A DNA stretch of 49,712 nt from Streptomyces sioyaensis (GCF_004122735.1 NZ_SDIF01000048.1:1-49712), one strand, 5' to 3'. Numbered from the stretch's first letter, positions 40,965 through 49,512 are shown. The notes: generated from the letters alone by a model not told the origin. Program-made: numbers and translations.

Positions 40965-41780
40965 ATGCGCACCAGGCTCCGCAGCAGTCTCGTACGTACC
41001 GCCGCTATTACTGCCGTCGCGAGTGGTGCGGTCATTGCGCCGGCTGCCTCCGCGATGGCCGCCGACGCAAGTTCGGCGCCGTCGTCCTCGGCCAGCTCCT
41101 CGGAGGCCCAGGCAAAGGCCGAAGCCGACGCCAAGGCCAAGGCCAACGGCAACACCCACACCAACTCCGAAGCCAGCGCCAAGGCCGAAGCCGACGCCAA
41201 GGCCAACGCAAAGGCCGAAGCCGGCGCCAGGACTTTGGTCACCACCAAGACCGTCTCGGAGGCCGGCGCGAGCGCCCATGCGAGCGCCAACGCGAGTGCA
41301 AGCGCCAGCGCCAACGTCTCCGTCAAGGTCTACGTCGACGCGCACGGCCAATACGCCGCCGAGCTGTGGAGCAAGGACGCCAAGACCGGAAAGACGGTCA
41401 AGTGCGGCACGATCGACAAGGCCGGCCAGACCGTTACGTGGAAGAACGCGAAGTACACCCTCCACACCGACGGCAGCATCGTGAGCACCAGCGCCGGTGG
41501 CAAAACGGTCACGCACCAGCTGACCCGGTCCGAGGCGAACGCTGCCTCCAAGGCGCAGGTTGCGGCCAAGGCCAAGGCCCGCGGTTCGGCGGTTGTGCCC
41601 ACCTCCGCCGGCAAGCAGGTCAGCCAGGTTCCGACCGGTTCCGTCGCCGCCGGCTACGAGCAGCCGGCCGGCAACGGGAGCAACGGCCTGATCGGTGTCG
41701 GCTCCGCTGCCGCCGCCGCGTCCGCGGCCGGTCTGGGCTTCGTGCTCAAGCGCCGCATGGGTGCCGGCCAGGCCGGCTGA
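40965..41780 (+). CDS. secreted Ala-rich repeat protein with C-terminal membrane anchor
   Basis: A 271-residue exported protein. A signal peptide (residues about 1-30, ITAVASGAVIAPAASAMAA) is followed by a low-complexity region with AKAEADAKAKA-type repeats (about 45-85) likely to form a helix or coiled coil, then A-x-A-x (ANASASASAN) and a small compact domain with YVDAHGQYAAELWSKDAKTGKTVKCGTIDKAGQTVTW. The C-terminus reads QVPTGSVAAG, a spacer, a hydrophobic stretch (LIGVGSAAAAASAAGLGFVL) and KRRMG, the layout of a sortase substrate. The next gene is a sortase. ATG at 40965 follows an excellent AGGAGG. Confidence 0.8.
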   Translation: MRTRLRSSLVRTAAITAVASGAVIAPAASAMAADASSAPSSSASSSEAQAKAEADAKAKANGNTHTNSEASAKAEADAKANAKAEAGARTLVTTKTVSEAGASAHASANASASASANVSVKVYVDAHGQYAAELWSKDAKTGKTVKCGTIDKAGQTVTWKNAKYTLHTDGSIVSTSAGGKTVTHQLTRSEANAASKAQVAAKAKARGSAVVPTSAGKQVSQVPTGSVAAGYEQPAGNGSNGLIGVGSAAAAASAAGLGFVLKRRMGAGQAG

Positions 41781-41823
41781 TCCCAAGCGGCATCGAAACC
41801 AGAGCGTGAGGAGCTGACCGACC

Positions 41824-42447
41824 GTGCAAACCCTAGGTAACCTCCCGCAGGCTGTCAGGACAGGCTTCCTTGCGCTCGCCGCAGCCGGAGTCCTGGCGGG
41901 AGTCTCCGGCTGCGGCACAGCCGATGCCAAAGCCGCCCCGGACATCAGCGTGAAGTCCACTACCGGCCAAGCTCCGCGGGAGCAGGCCAAGCCGCTGAGC
42001 AAGTCCACACCTGTCAGCCTGGACATCCCCGACGCCAAGGTGAAGGCGAACCAGGTCCTGCCGCTGGGCCTGGACAGTTCCGGTCAACTGCAAGTCCCGC
42101 CTGCCTCGCAAGGAAACCTTCCCGGCTACTACACCAAATCGGTCACGCCCGGCGAAGCGGGACCAGCCATCATGGTCGCCCACTACGACACCGATAAGGG
42201 CCCGGCGCTGATGAAGAACGCGGCGGACATCAAAATCGGCTCGGAGATCAAGGTCGGACGCAAGGACGGGACCACGGCAACATTCAAGGTCCGACAGATC
42301 CAGCAGGTCGGCAAGGATGGCTTTCCCACCCAGAAGGTGTACGGAAAAACGGACCGCCCCGAACTACGACTGATCACCTGCGGCGGACCCATCGTGAACG
42401 GACATCGCTCCGACAACATCATCTTCTACGCCGACCTGGTCACGTAA
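41824..42447 (+). CDS. class F-type sortase, lipoprotein-like
   Basis: A 207-residue actinobacterial sortase. The N-terminus has a membrane segment and lipobox-like LAGVSGC, so it may be lipid-anchored. The sortase fold includes MVAHYDT with the catalytic His, LRLITCGG with the catalytic Cys in the (T/I)TC motif, and the Arg region GHRSDNIIFYADLV. It lacks the LPxTG-specific features I can recognise and fits the class F group of Streptomyces. It would cut a sorting signal, probably on the protein encoded 43 bases upstream. GTG at 41824 starts just after a GAGGAG-like region. Confidence 0.85.
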   Translation: MQTLGNLPQAVRTGFLALAAAGVLAGVSGCGTADAKAAPDISVKSTTGQAPREQAKPLSKSTPVSLDIPDAKVKANQVLPLGLDSSGQLQVPPASQGNLPGYYTKSVTPGEAGPAIMVAHYDTDKGPALMKNAADIKIGSEIKVGRKDGTTATFKVRQIQQVGKDGFPTQKVYGKTDRPELRLITCGGPIVNGHRSDNIIFYADLVT

Positions 42448-43082
42448 CTCCGCATGCGACCCCGTCGGCGCGCGCATCCAGGGACGAACAGGCCGCTCGA
42501 ACTGGCAACGAATCTGCTTCAGTTCGCGCACCGGCGGGGCCGGCGAGAAATAGCGGCACGGAGCGAATCACCCCCTGATGGGTCGTCAGGCCGCCTCGCC
42601 GCGGCCTTCCCGCACACGACACATCACGTGAACCCGACATCCGGCGACACAGTCCCATACATCCGAGGCCCGGCAACCCTGCGCATTGTCTCCGCAGAAT
42701 GGGCACGCGCCCGCCGCTGAATCGCGTTTTACCGAACGACCGCCCGCCGAGCACCACTTCAAGCGGTTGATTTGTCCTTTGAGTGCCCCTGCCGGTACCC
42801 CGCCACAATCCTTGGCCACCCAAGAGTAGGTGAAGGAGTTGTCACCGTCCGGTCGAAAGTACGGCTTGCCGACATCACGTGATACCGGAACGTCTACAGA
42901 AATAACCGACGGGTCGCGATGGCCGGGTCGCCCGTGGGCGTGGTTTGATCTCGCGGCAATCGGAAGTTGCACATCCGCTTCCGCTTCCAGGTATCAGGAG
43001 TCGTCGGAACGGCAGGGTCACCTGTCGCCGGTCGGCCGATACCGCTCACGATCACCACGAACGACGAAGGGAAGGGCCAGTC
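42448..43082. other. 635-base region with no strongly supported gene
   Basis: Mixed base composition, less biased at third positions than neighbours. A minus-strand frame at 42586-42972 (128 residues) has a plausible middle (DGDNSFTYSWVAKDCGG, LKGQINRLKWCSAGG) and a Cys-rich end, but no family is known, its start has no ribosome binding site and codon use is poor. It may be a gene remnant. The last 60 bases hold the promoter of the small peptide gene. Confidence 0.45.
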
Positions 43083-43313
43083 ATGCGTAAGGACTCCATG
43101 CCCCAGAACGAGGTCCACGAGATCGCCGACAGCGACCTGGACAACGTCTCCGGCGGAATACTCGGTGCCGGAAACCTGACGGGCGCCGGAGACTCCTCCC
43201 TGCCCGCGCTGCCGACCCTGCCCGCTCTGGGCGGCTCGGTTTCCGGCGGCGTGAGCGGCCAGATAGGCCCCGTCTCCGGCCAGGCAGGTTTTTCCGGCGG
43301 CGCCGGCCTCTGA
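43083..43313 (+). CDS. orphan double-glycine leader peptide (bacteriocin-like)
   Basis: A 76-residue peptide. The N-terminus VHEIADSDLDNVSGG (about 11-25) matches the leader pattern of class II bacteriocins and lanthipeptides: acidic helix, then Val-Ser-Gly-Gly cleavage site. The remaining 51 residues are Gly/Ser/Leu/Pro-rich (SLPALPTLPALGGSVSGG, GQIGPVSGQAGFSGG) and contain no Cys, so no thioether or azole is possible; it may be an unmodified bacteriocin, or leader-like by chance. ATG has GAAGGGAAGGG. No C39 peptidase, LanM or transporter is adjacent. Followed by a strong terminator hairpin at 43389. Confidence 0.7.
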   Translation: MRKDSMPQNEVHEIADSDLDNVSGGILGAGNLTGAGDSSLPALPTLPALGGSVSGGVSGQIGPVSGQAGFSGGAGL

Positions 43314-43388
43314 GCCTCTCCACCAGGTGACCCCCGGGTTGTTATTACTCACCCTTCGGGTCCAGCCGAATTCCAGTGGGGTGGTCTT

Positions 43389-43416
43389 GGGCCCCGGAGC
43401 TGTCGCTCCGGGGCCC
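43389..43416 (+). terminator. terminator after the GG-leader peptide gene
   Basis: GGGCCCCGGAG/CTCCGGGGCCC is a perfect 11-pair stem with a six-base loop, 75 bases after the peptide stop. High stability suggests a terminator, without a long T-tract. Confidence 0.65.
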
Positions 43417-43595
43417 TCGGCATGCCCCCGGCCGGCCTCGGCCGACGCCCGCGCCACGGGATGTCTGCCCTGCTCAGGAGGGATTCCCGGACGTCTCGGA
43501 AGGCGCCGGGAACGGTGCGCGGAGTAGGGTGAAAGCACCGGTGCGAAGCGCCCGGAGGCCGCTCGGGGTGCCGTCGGTACGAAGGACGTGAGCCC

Positions 43596-43829
43596 ATGGA
43601 GACAGTTGTCACCGTGGCGGCCATCCTGGCCCTGATCACCCTGGTCGCGTACCTGATCAACCTGCGCAACGGGCAGCAGGACGGCCCTGGCACGGCGCGG
43701 CACGGCGGACGGGGCACGGCGGCCCCCCGCGGCGGGGCCCGGCCCTCGCGCGGGGCCCGGAACGCCGCGCGCCGACGGCCGGCCGGGCTCGGCGACCCGC
43801 CCACGTTCCCGCCGGGAGGCCAGCGATGA
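43596..43829 (+). CDS. small single-pass membrane protein
   Basis: A 77-residue protein with one N-terminal transmembrane helix (VVTVAAILALITLVAYLIN) and an Arg/Gly/Pro-rich tail. ATG has GAAGGA ten bases upstream. Its stop overlaps the next start (ATGA), so the two are co-translated. Function unknown; small two-gene sets like this are common in Streptomyces. Confidence 0.7.
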   Translation: METVVTVAAILALITLVAYLINLRNGQQDGPGTARHGGRGTAAPRGGARPSRGARNAARRRPAGLGDPPTFPPGGQR

Positions 43830-44089
43830 AGCCCTCCCAGCCGCTGCCTCCCGCCGGGCAGGCCGAGGTCCGTATCGTCGCGGCGACGCCGGAGGTCGCC
43901 CGCATGATCGCGGAGGCGCTCCGCAGCCGCTTCGCCGCCACCGAGCAGCGCAGCTACCCCGCCGGTGGCGAAGGCGCGACCCGCCTGCACCTCACGGTGG
44001 ACACCACCCACACCGCGGAGCCGCCCCGGTCCTGGCTGGTGACCAGCAGGTCTTCCGGGTCCGACCGCATCCAGGCGGACGAGATCTGA
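43826..44089 (+). CDS. small hypothetical protein
   Basis: An 87-residue soluble protein: VRIVAATPEVARMIAEALRSRFAATEQRSYPAGGEGATRLHLTVDT suggests a small alpha/beta fold. It starts in an ATGA overlap with the membrane peptide upstream and is probably its partner. Family not recognised. Confidence 0.75.
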   Translation: MKPSQPLPPAGQAEVRIVAATPEVARMIAEALRSRFAATEQRSYPAGGEGATRLHLTVDTTHTAEPPRSWLVTSRSSGSDRIQADEI

Positions 44090-44157
44090 GGAGCCGGTCG
44101 CGGCCGGGCCGCCCGCGAGGCGCATGCCGTACCGAAAACAAGGAGCGAGCGGCAGCC

Positions 44158-44445
44158 ATGGCAACACTGCACCAGCGGAAGAACTACCGCAGAGCGGTCT
44201 TGAATGCGCTGTACCAGGCCACCGAGGAGAACCGTCCGGGCACCACGGGGGCCAAGCTGCGCGAAGACCTCGGCCTGCCCGAGCAGGATCTGGCCGCCGC
44301 CTGTACGTATCTGGTGGGCGAAGGGCTGGTCGAGGTCGACTGGACGACGCACCACACGCCGGCGATGGTCACGCTGACGCATGAGGGCATCCGGCAGATG
44401 GAGGCCGAGGAGGAGGAACGGGAGGTGCGCGAGACGCGCGGCTGA
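44158..44445 (+). CDS. small winged-helix protein
   Basis: A 95-residue protein with a predicted winged-helix pattern: YRRAVLNALYQATEENRPGTTGAKLREDLGLPEQDLAAACTYLVGEGLVEVDWTTHHTPAMVTLTHEGIRQMEAEEEE. The last part is a charged helix. It may be a small DNA-binding regulator; target unknown. ATG at 44158 follows AAGGAG. Confidence 0.75.
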   Translation: MATLHQRKNYRRAVLNALYQATEENRPGTTGAKLREDLGLPEQDLAAACTYLVGEGLVEVDWTTHHTPAMVTLTHEGIRQMEAEEEEREVRETRG

Positions 44446-44448
44446 CCG

Positions 44449-44467
44449 GGCGGGCGGTGCGCCCGCC
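44449..44467. terminator. bidirectional terminator between convergent genes
   Basis: GGCGGGC/GCCCGCC, a seven-pair stem with a five-base loop, sits between the stops of the winged-helix gene (plus) and the SCO5918-like gene (minus). Confidence 0.45.
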
Positions 44468-44503
44468 GGGGCCCGCTCTCGGCGGCCCGCCCATCCACGA
44501 CGG

Positions 44504-44785
44504 TCAGAACTGGAACCCGGGCAGTTCGGTGGACTCCGGCGGCGCGGGGGCGGGGGCGGTGACACAGGTGAAGCCCAGGCGGGTCAGCGCCCTGGTCATC
44601 TCGCCCGCCGTGAAGTCCCGGCGGTCCTGCCGGGTGATCACCGCACCGACCTGCTTGACGGGGTAGGTGCGGCGGCCGATGACCACACAGGGACCGAGGG
44701 CGGGCTCCGGCGTGATCCCCGCCATGAGCTGCTCCACCTCACTCTTGAGGAAGTCGAAGGGGAAGTGGGCGATAACGCATCGCAT
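44504..44785 (-). CDS. SCO5918-family small protein
   Basis: A 93-residue protein starting MRCVIAHFPFDFLKSEVEQLM and containing VVIGRRTYPVKQVGAVITRQDRRDFTAGEM. The same kind of protein lies beside a DEAD-box helicase and cold-shock gene in other Streptomyces. The helicase is upstream on the same strand, which agrees. Function unknown; probably linked to cold or RNA handling by context only. Confidence 0.8.
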   Translation of the reverse strand: MRCVIAHFPFDFLKSEVEQLMAGITPEPALGPCVVIGRRTYPVKQVGAVITRQDRRDFTAGEMTRALTRLGFTCVTAPAPAPPESTELPGFQF

Positions 44786-44812
44786 GGTGCCTCAACAGGG
44801 TTGAAGGAAGGG

Positions 44813-44831
44813 CCCGGCACTTCCTGCCGGG
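44813..44831 (-). terminator. hairpin after the DEAD-box helicase
   Basis: CCCGGCA/TGCCGGG, a seven-pair stem with a five-base loop, lies between the helicase stop and the SCO5918-like start on the minus strand; it may be a partial terminator. Confidence 0.4.
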
Positions 44832-44880
44832 TCCGGATCGATGCGGCCGCCCATGGCGTGAGCGGCCCGGAGGGACGGGT

Positions 44881-46413
44881 TCATGCGGTCGCGCCGCCAC
44901 GGGAACGGTCCCGCGGCCCGGCGCCCCGCCCGTACGCCGGCGCGGAGGAGCGACGCCCCCGGCCGGAACCTCCCCGCCGGCGGCGCGAGGCCGTGGTGCG
45001 CGGCGCGTTCTGCTGCGCGGCCGGGGCGGCGACGGTGACGGGGACGCCCGAGGGGACCCGGGCACCGGTGATCCGGCTCAGTTCGGCCTCACCGGAGCGC
45101 ACCGTGGCCGTCTGCGGAGTGATCCCGGCGTCGGCCATCAGACGGGCCATCTCGCGTCGCTGGTGGGGCAGGACGAGGGTGACGACGCTGCCGGACTCGC
45201 CGGCGCGGGCGGTGCGCCCGCCGCGGTGCAGATAGTCCTTGTGATCGGTGGGCGGGTCCACGTTGACCACGAGATCGAGGTCGTCGACATGGATGCCGCG
45301 GGCCGCCACGTTGGTGGCGACCAGGGCCGTGACGTGGCCCTCCTTGAACTGGGCCAGGGTGCGGGTGCGCTGCGGCTGGGACTTCCCGCCGTGCAGCGCG
45401 GCGGCCCGCACGCCGCTCTTCAGCAGATGCCGGGTGAGCCGGTCCACGGCGTGCTTGGTGTCGAGGAACATGATGACGCGGCCGTCACGGGCGGCGATCT
45501 CGGTCGTCGTGGCGTGCTTGTCGGCGTCGTGGACGTGCAGGAGGTGATGCTCCATCGTGGTCACCGCCCCCGCGGAGGGGTCGACCGAGTGCACGACCGG
45601 GTCGTGCAGGTAGCGGCGGACCAGGGCATCGACATTGCGGTCCAGGGTGGCCGAGAAGAGCAGCCGCTGACCGTCGGCGGGCATCAGGTCGAGCAGCGCG
45701 GTGATCTGCGGCAGGAACCCCATGTCGGTCATCTGGTCGGCCTCGTCCAGCACGGTGAGGGCGACGCGGTCCAGCCGGCAGTCACCGCGCGCGATGAGGT
45801 CCCGCAGCCGGCCGGGGGTGGCGACCACGACCTCGGCGCCGTCCCGCAGGGCGCCGGCCTGACGGCCGATCGACATGCCGCCGACCACCGTGGCCAACCG
45901 CAGCGCCAGGGCGCGGGCATAGGGGGTGAGCGCGTCCGTCACCTGCTGGGCGAGTTCCCGGGTGGGGACGAGGACGACGGCCAGCGGCCGGCGGGACTCC
46001 GCGCGCTGTCCGGCGGTCCGGGCGAGCATCGCGAGGCCGAAGGCCAGGGTCTTGCCGGAGCCGGTGCGGCCCCGGCCCAGCACGTCCCGGCCGGCCAGCG
46101 AATTCGGCAGCGTCGCCGCCTGGATCGGGAACGGCACGGTCACGCCCTCGGCGTCGAGCGCCGCGAGGAGCGGCCGGGGCATGTCGAGCTCGGCGAAGGC
46201 GGCGACGGCCGGCAGCGACGGGGTCAGGGACTCCGGAACGCTGTACTCACCCTGCCGCGCACCGGAGCGGCCTTTCCGGCCGGCCGAGGTGCGGGAATTC
46301 TTCGCGCGGGTCGATGTCTTTGCGCGGTGGGGCTTCTTCGAACGCTCCCCGGCGGTGGGGCCGCCCTGACCCGTGCGGGCGGTGCGGCCGTTCGTACGTG
46401 CTGTGCGGTTCAT
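44881..46413 (-). CDS. DEAD-box ATP-dependent RNA helicase
   Basis: A 510-residue RNA helicase. A basic, Ser/Thr/Lys-rich N-terminus (about 1-60) precedes the Q motif (FPIQAATLPN), motif I GRTGSGKT, Ia PTRELAQQ, Ib TPGRLRDL, II LDEADQM, III FSATLD, V ARGIHVDDLDLVVN and VI HRGGRTARAG. A basic Arg/Gly-rich C-terminal tail is likely to bind RNA. Close to Streptomyces cold-shock-island helicases that help ribosome assembly or unfold mRNA in the cold. ATG at 46413 follows GAGGAAGG. The 400 bases upstream are an intergenic/leader region. Confidence 0.93.
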   Translation of the reverse strand: MNRTARTNGRTARTGQGGPTAGERSKKPHRAKTSTRAKNSRTSAGRKGRSGARQGEYSVPESLTPSLPAVAAFAELDMPRPLLAALDAEGVTVPFPIQAATLPNSLAGRDVLGRGRTGSGKTLAFGLAMLARTAGQRAESRRPLAVVLVPTRELAQQVTDALTPYARALALRLATVVGGMSIGRQAGALRDGAEVVVATPGRLRDLIARGDCRLDRVALTVLDEADQMTDMGFLPQITALLDLMPADGQRLLFSATLDRNVDALVRRYLHDPVVHSVDPSAGAVTTMEHHLLHVHDADKHATTTEIAARDGRVIMFLDTKHAVDRLTRHLLKSGVRAAALHGGKSQPQRTRTLAQFKEGHVTALVATNVAARGIHVDDLDLVVNVDPPTDHKDYLHRGGRTARAGESGSVVTLVLPHQRREMARLMADAGITPQTATVRSGEAELSRITGARVPSGVPVTVAAPAAQQNAPRTTASRRRRGGSGRGRRSSAPAYGRGAGPRDRSRGGATA

Positions 46414-46763
46414 GGTGAACCTTCCTCGGTCGTGAGCGACACGTACGAGGAATTCTCGGCCCTGCGGACCACACGGAGAATCGCCACAACGAGTCGAACA
46501 AGATATGAAACAGGTCCGGCCGCGAACGAGGTTTTCGAGGGTTGCGCGCCGGGAATTCGCGGAATTCGGCGCAGCGGCCCGTCCGATGACCTCGGAAGGC
46601 GGGCTTCGAAAACAGGACTCGAAGGGCAGGACTCGAAAGCCGCGACGACGGCAGGCAAATGCCGGATACGCCGTCCCCGCGACGGCGGCGCGCAGTGCCC
46701 GTCCGCCCGGACGTCGGAACGCCCCCCGGAGCGGCACGGCTGCGTGGGCCGCGAAATGACAAG
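46414..46763 (-). other. gene-free region, probable helicase leader
   Basis: About 350 bases between the helicase start and the cold-shock terminator hold no supported gene. A long 5' leader with cold-responsive structure is typical for such helicase mRNAs but is not shown by motif here. Confidence 0.4.
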
Positions 46764-46798
46764 CGCTGGGGCCCGCACCCAAGGCGCGGGCCCCAGCG
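46764..46798 (-). terminator. terminator of the cold-shock gene
   Basis: CGCTGGGGCCCGC/GCGGGCCCCAGCG, a 13-pair stem with a nine-base loop, starts 16 bases after the cold-shock protein stop. Strong candidate rho-independent-type structure. Confidence 0.7.
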
Positions 46799-46813
46799 TT
46801 GCACGCTTCAGCT

Positions 46814-47017
46814 TCAGGCGGGAACGATGTTCTCCGCCTGCGGGCCCTTCTGGCCCTGGGTGACGTCGAAGCTCACCTTCTGGCCCTCCTGCAGCTCACG
46901 GAAGCCCTGGGCGGCGATGTTCGAGTAGTGGGCGAACACGTCGGCGCCGCCACCGTCCTGCTCGATGAAGCCGAAGCCCTTTTCCGAGTTGAACCACTTC
47001 ACGGTGCCAGTAGCCAT
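46814..47017 (-). CDS. CspA-type cold-shock protein
   Basis: A 67-residue OB-fold cold-shock protein with RNP1 KGFGFIEQD and RNP2 VFAHYSNI, which bind single-stranded RNA/DNA and act as RNA chaperone. KWFNSEKGFGFI and the acidic end QGPQAENIVPA match Streptomyces Csp proteins closely. ATG at 47017; the following region (47018 to about 47190) is A+T-richer and probably forms a long cold-sensitive leader. It lies upstream of the DEAD-box helicase on the same strand. Confidence 0.97.
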   Translation of the reverse strand: MATGTVKWFNSEKGFGFIEQDGGGADVFAHYSNIAAQGFRELQEGQKVSFDVTQGQKGPQAENIVPA

Positions 47018-47438
47018 ATCTTATTTCTCCTTCGGGGAATTCTTTGGACCCGCACTGCGCGAGCCTCGCGTCGCCGCGATGATTGCCCCACCCGGAAAAA
47101 TTCCGGCTACACAAAACGCTCCCACCGGCTCGGAGCCGACCGAAGCGTTGAAGATTTTTGGGAACCACAACTGCAACTGATATCGACAGTAGCACGGCTC
47201 ATACACCACCGCACAGAGGTTTCCCGGCCGACCGGCCACGAGCCCGGAGCCGGGGCCCGCGCATCCGCAATTTCTCCGGTCGCGACATGAGATATTCATC
47301 GCCATTCGACGCCGAATCCATGTACGCCACCCCCGCAGTACAAGCCCAGACCGGCCCAAATCTGTAGCGGCCGAAATAGACATTCTTCACCGCCAGCGGA
47401 TAGGATTGACCCTTCGATGCCCAGGACGAAGGGTGCGC
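47018..47438. other. divergent intergenic region, cold-shock leader and MerR-like promoter
   Basis: 421 bases between divergent genes with A+T patches (TGATATCGACAGTAGC near 47180, GAGATATTCATCG near 47290). It should contain the cold-shock promoter and long 5' leader and the promoter of the MerR-like gene, but I cannot assign boxes with confidence. Confidence 0.5.
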
Positions 47439-47786
47439 ATGGCTCCGGAACCCCGGCCGCACGCCGCCGACCATCTCGACGACGACGAGTACCCCGCCTA
47501 CACCATGGGCCGCGCCGCGGAGTTGATCGGCACCACACCCGCCTTCCTGCGGTCGCTCGGCGCGGCCCGGCTCATCACCCCGCTGCGGTCCGGCGGCGGC
47601 CACCGCCGCTACTCGCGCCGTCAGCTGCGCATCGCCGCCCGCGCGCGCGAACTCGTCGACCAGGGCACCCCGATCGACGCCGCCTGCCGCATCATCGTCC
47701 TCGAAGACCAACTCGATGAGGCCCTGCGCCGCAACGAGGAACTGCGCCGGCACGAGGGTCGCCCGGACCGGACGGGCAGCTCCTGA
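47439..47786 (+). CDS. MerR-like small regulator
   Basis: A 115-residue MerR-type DNA-binding protein: AYTMGRAAELIGTTPAFLRSLGAARLITPLRSGGGHRRYSRRQLRIAARARELVDQGTPIDAACRIIVLEDQLDEAL, the winged helix plus a short dimerisation helix. It has no effector domain and resembles HspR-like or small BldC-like members. ATG has GAAGG upstream. It is divergent from the cold-shock gene and may control it. Target not shown. Confidence 0.85.
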   Translation: MAPEPRPHAADHLDDDEYPAYTMGRAAELIGTTPAFLRSLGAARLITPLRSGGGHRRYSRRQLRIAARARELVDQGTPIDAACRIIVLEDQLDEALRRNEELRRHEGRPDRTGSS

Positions 47787-48620
47787 CGGCAGTCGGTTCG
47801 GTGGACCGCTGACGGGCGCTGACGATCAGGCGCCCGGAGGCCGGGGCCCGAGGGCGCGAAGAGGCCGCACATATGGCCGAATTGGCACGGTGCCCGGGGA
47901 CGCGGATCCCGAGGGACGCGTTTGCGAGGGATGCGAATCCAGGTCGGGGGATCGGTTTCCGAGGCGCATGCGTCCGGCGGAGGCGATTTCCGCCGGACAT
48001 CTTCGCGACGGGTGCCGTTTGTTCCGATGGACGCAGCTTCCGGCCCCGGCCCGGTGGTTTCTTCACCTCGATGTCGCGTCGCTTCGTCCTTCCCGGCGGC
48101 GAACGGCTTTCCGCCACCCCTTCGGATTCCGCTGCGTGTGACGATTCCTCAAAAACCGCACCCCGTAAGCGATTCCCGCAACTGTGCCGGGTTTTATTGT
48201 GGCGAGACCGGTAAGATCATGGAACGCGCCGTGCGACCGCGGCGGGCCCACTCCCCGGCGGAGGCGGGCGGTGGCACGGCCCCGGGTGCAGGCGCCCATC
48301 GCGCACGCTCCGGGAGCGGACCCTCCGCAATCACCGGGTCGAATTCTCCGCTATGGGGCGAGTATCCGGGAAGTGAATTGCCGTCCCGTATACGGGAGAT
48401 AGGCCGACGTCGGCAATTTCCTTGACGCATCCCGGTGTTCGTGCGGACATGTCCGGAGTGGAATACCAACGGGTAAGGAAATCTGCACGGAAGCGTTACA
48501 AGCTCTACGCTTTGCCTTCCGTATGTGCGGTTAGCGTTGCTGGCCGCTCGATCCCGCGTGCGAAGGTGAAAAAACCTCGCCGGCGTCCCTGGCGGCGCAG
48601 TCAGCACAGAAAGATCGCAG
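47787..48620. other. 834-base region without supported genes
   Basis: No frame shows Streptomyces codon bias with a good start. Composition is lower in G+C than genes around it. It starts with a hairpin (GGGCGC-TGA/TCA-GCGCCC, 47814-47835) likely to end the MerR-like transcript. The last 150 bases should hold the promoter of the zinc-ribbon protein. It may be decayed sequence. Confidence 0.5.
47814..47835 (+). terminator. candidate terminator of MerR-like gene
   Basis: GGGCGCTGA pairs with TCA(G)GCGCCC with a one-base bulge and three-base loop, 27 bases after the stop. Confidence 0.45.
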
Positions 48621-49505
48621 ATGGATTACTGCTCGTCGTGCCGTCGAAATCTCAATGGGGCGCTGGTGTGCCCGGGATGCGGTGATTACGCCCCCGACAT
48701 CGCCCCGCCGTCCTCCCGCCGCGAGGCCTCCCCGGTGGATGCGGCCGCCGCCGCTCCCGAATGGGAGGCCTGGCCGACGAAGGACGGTCCCGCCTCGTTG
48801 TCCGGCCTCGGTGCTCCGCACGCCGGCTACGCGCCCGAGGGCGACGCCGGGTCCGGTGCGTCGGAGGCGGAGGCCGAGGGAACCGGTACGGCCGGCGACC
48901 ACGACGGCGCCGCCACCGACGGGCTCGGCCGGGCCGCCCGGCGCCGGCAGCAGGCGCGCTGGAAGAAGTACCGCCGGCGGGCCGCGGCCGCCACGGCCCT
49001 CGCCCTGGTGGGCGGCGGCCTGACCACGAGCCTCCTGCAGAACAAGCCGGCCACCGAGCACGCCCAGGCGGCCGCGGCACCGGATCCGACGGACGCGGAC
49101 ACGCCCCGGGCGGTGAACACCAGCGCGTCCTCGAAGGAGCCGGACGGCCATCCTTCGCGGCACCACGACAGCCGCTCGTCCAGGGGTTCCGCCGACCGGA
49201 AGCCCACCGTGGCCGGCACACCGACCGCCGCCCCGACGAGCCCGCGGCCGGCCACCACCACGGCCGCCCCGCCCCGGCACCACGCGACCCCGCGCGCGAC
49301 CCCGCACACCACCTCCGCGCCGGCGGGGACGTCCCACGACAGCCACGGCCCCGCGGCGGCACCGAGGACCACCCCGCCCCCGTCCGACTCCGGGTCCGAC
49401 TCCGGGTCCGGTACGAGCACCTCGCAGACGGGCCCGGAGCAGACCCCGCCGACGGCCGACCCGGCCTCGCCGGTGTGCCTGCTGGGAGTGGTGTGCGTCA
49501 ACTGA
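48621..49505 (+). CDS. SCO2400-family zinc-ribbon membrane protein
   Basis: A 294-residue protein. The N-terminus MDYCSSCRRNLNGALVCPGCG is a CxxC-x(n)-CxxC zinc ribbon, a hallmark of the SCO2400 family of Streptomyces. An acidic variable region follows (about 40-110), then a basic stretch and one transmembrane helix (AAAATALALVGGGLTTSLL, about 125-145). The outer part is a Ser/Thr/Pro/His-rich low-complexity stalk ending with CLLGVVCVN. Such proteins are abundant in the genus; function unknown, possibly signalling. The ribosome binding site (AGAAAGATCGCAG) is weak. Confidence 0.85.
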   Translation: MDYCSSCRRNLNGALVCPGCGDYAPDIAPPSSRREASPVDAAAAAPEWEAWPTKDGPASLSGLGAPHAGYAPEGDAGSGASEAEAEGTGTAGDHDGAATDGLGRAARRRQQARWKKYRRRAAAATALALVGGGLTTSLLQNKPATEHAQAAAAPDPTDADTPRAVNTSASSKEPDGHPSRHHDSRSSRGSADRKPTVAGTPTAAPTSPRPATTTAAPPRHHATPRATPHTTSAPAGTSHDSHGPAAAPRTTPPPSDSGSDSGSGTSTSQTGPEQTPPTADPASPVCLLGVVCVN

Positions 49506-49512
49506 CCTCTCC

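Noticed and set aside
42586..42972. 128-residue minus-strand Cys-containing frame
   Set aside because: No RBS, poor codon bias, no family; kept only as a possible remnant in the description of that region.
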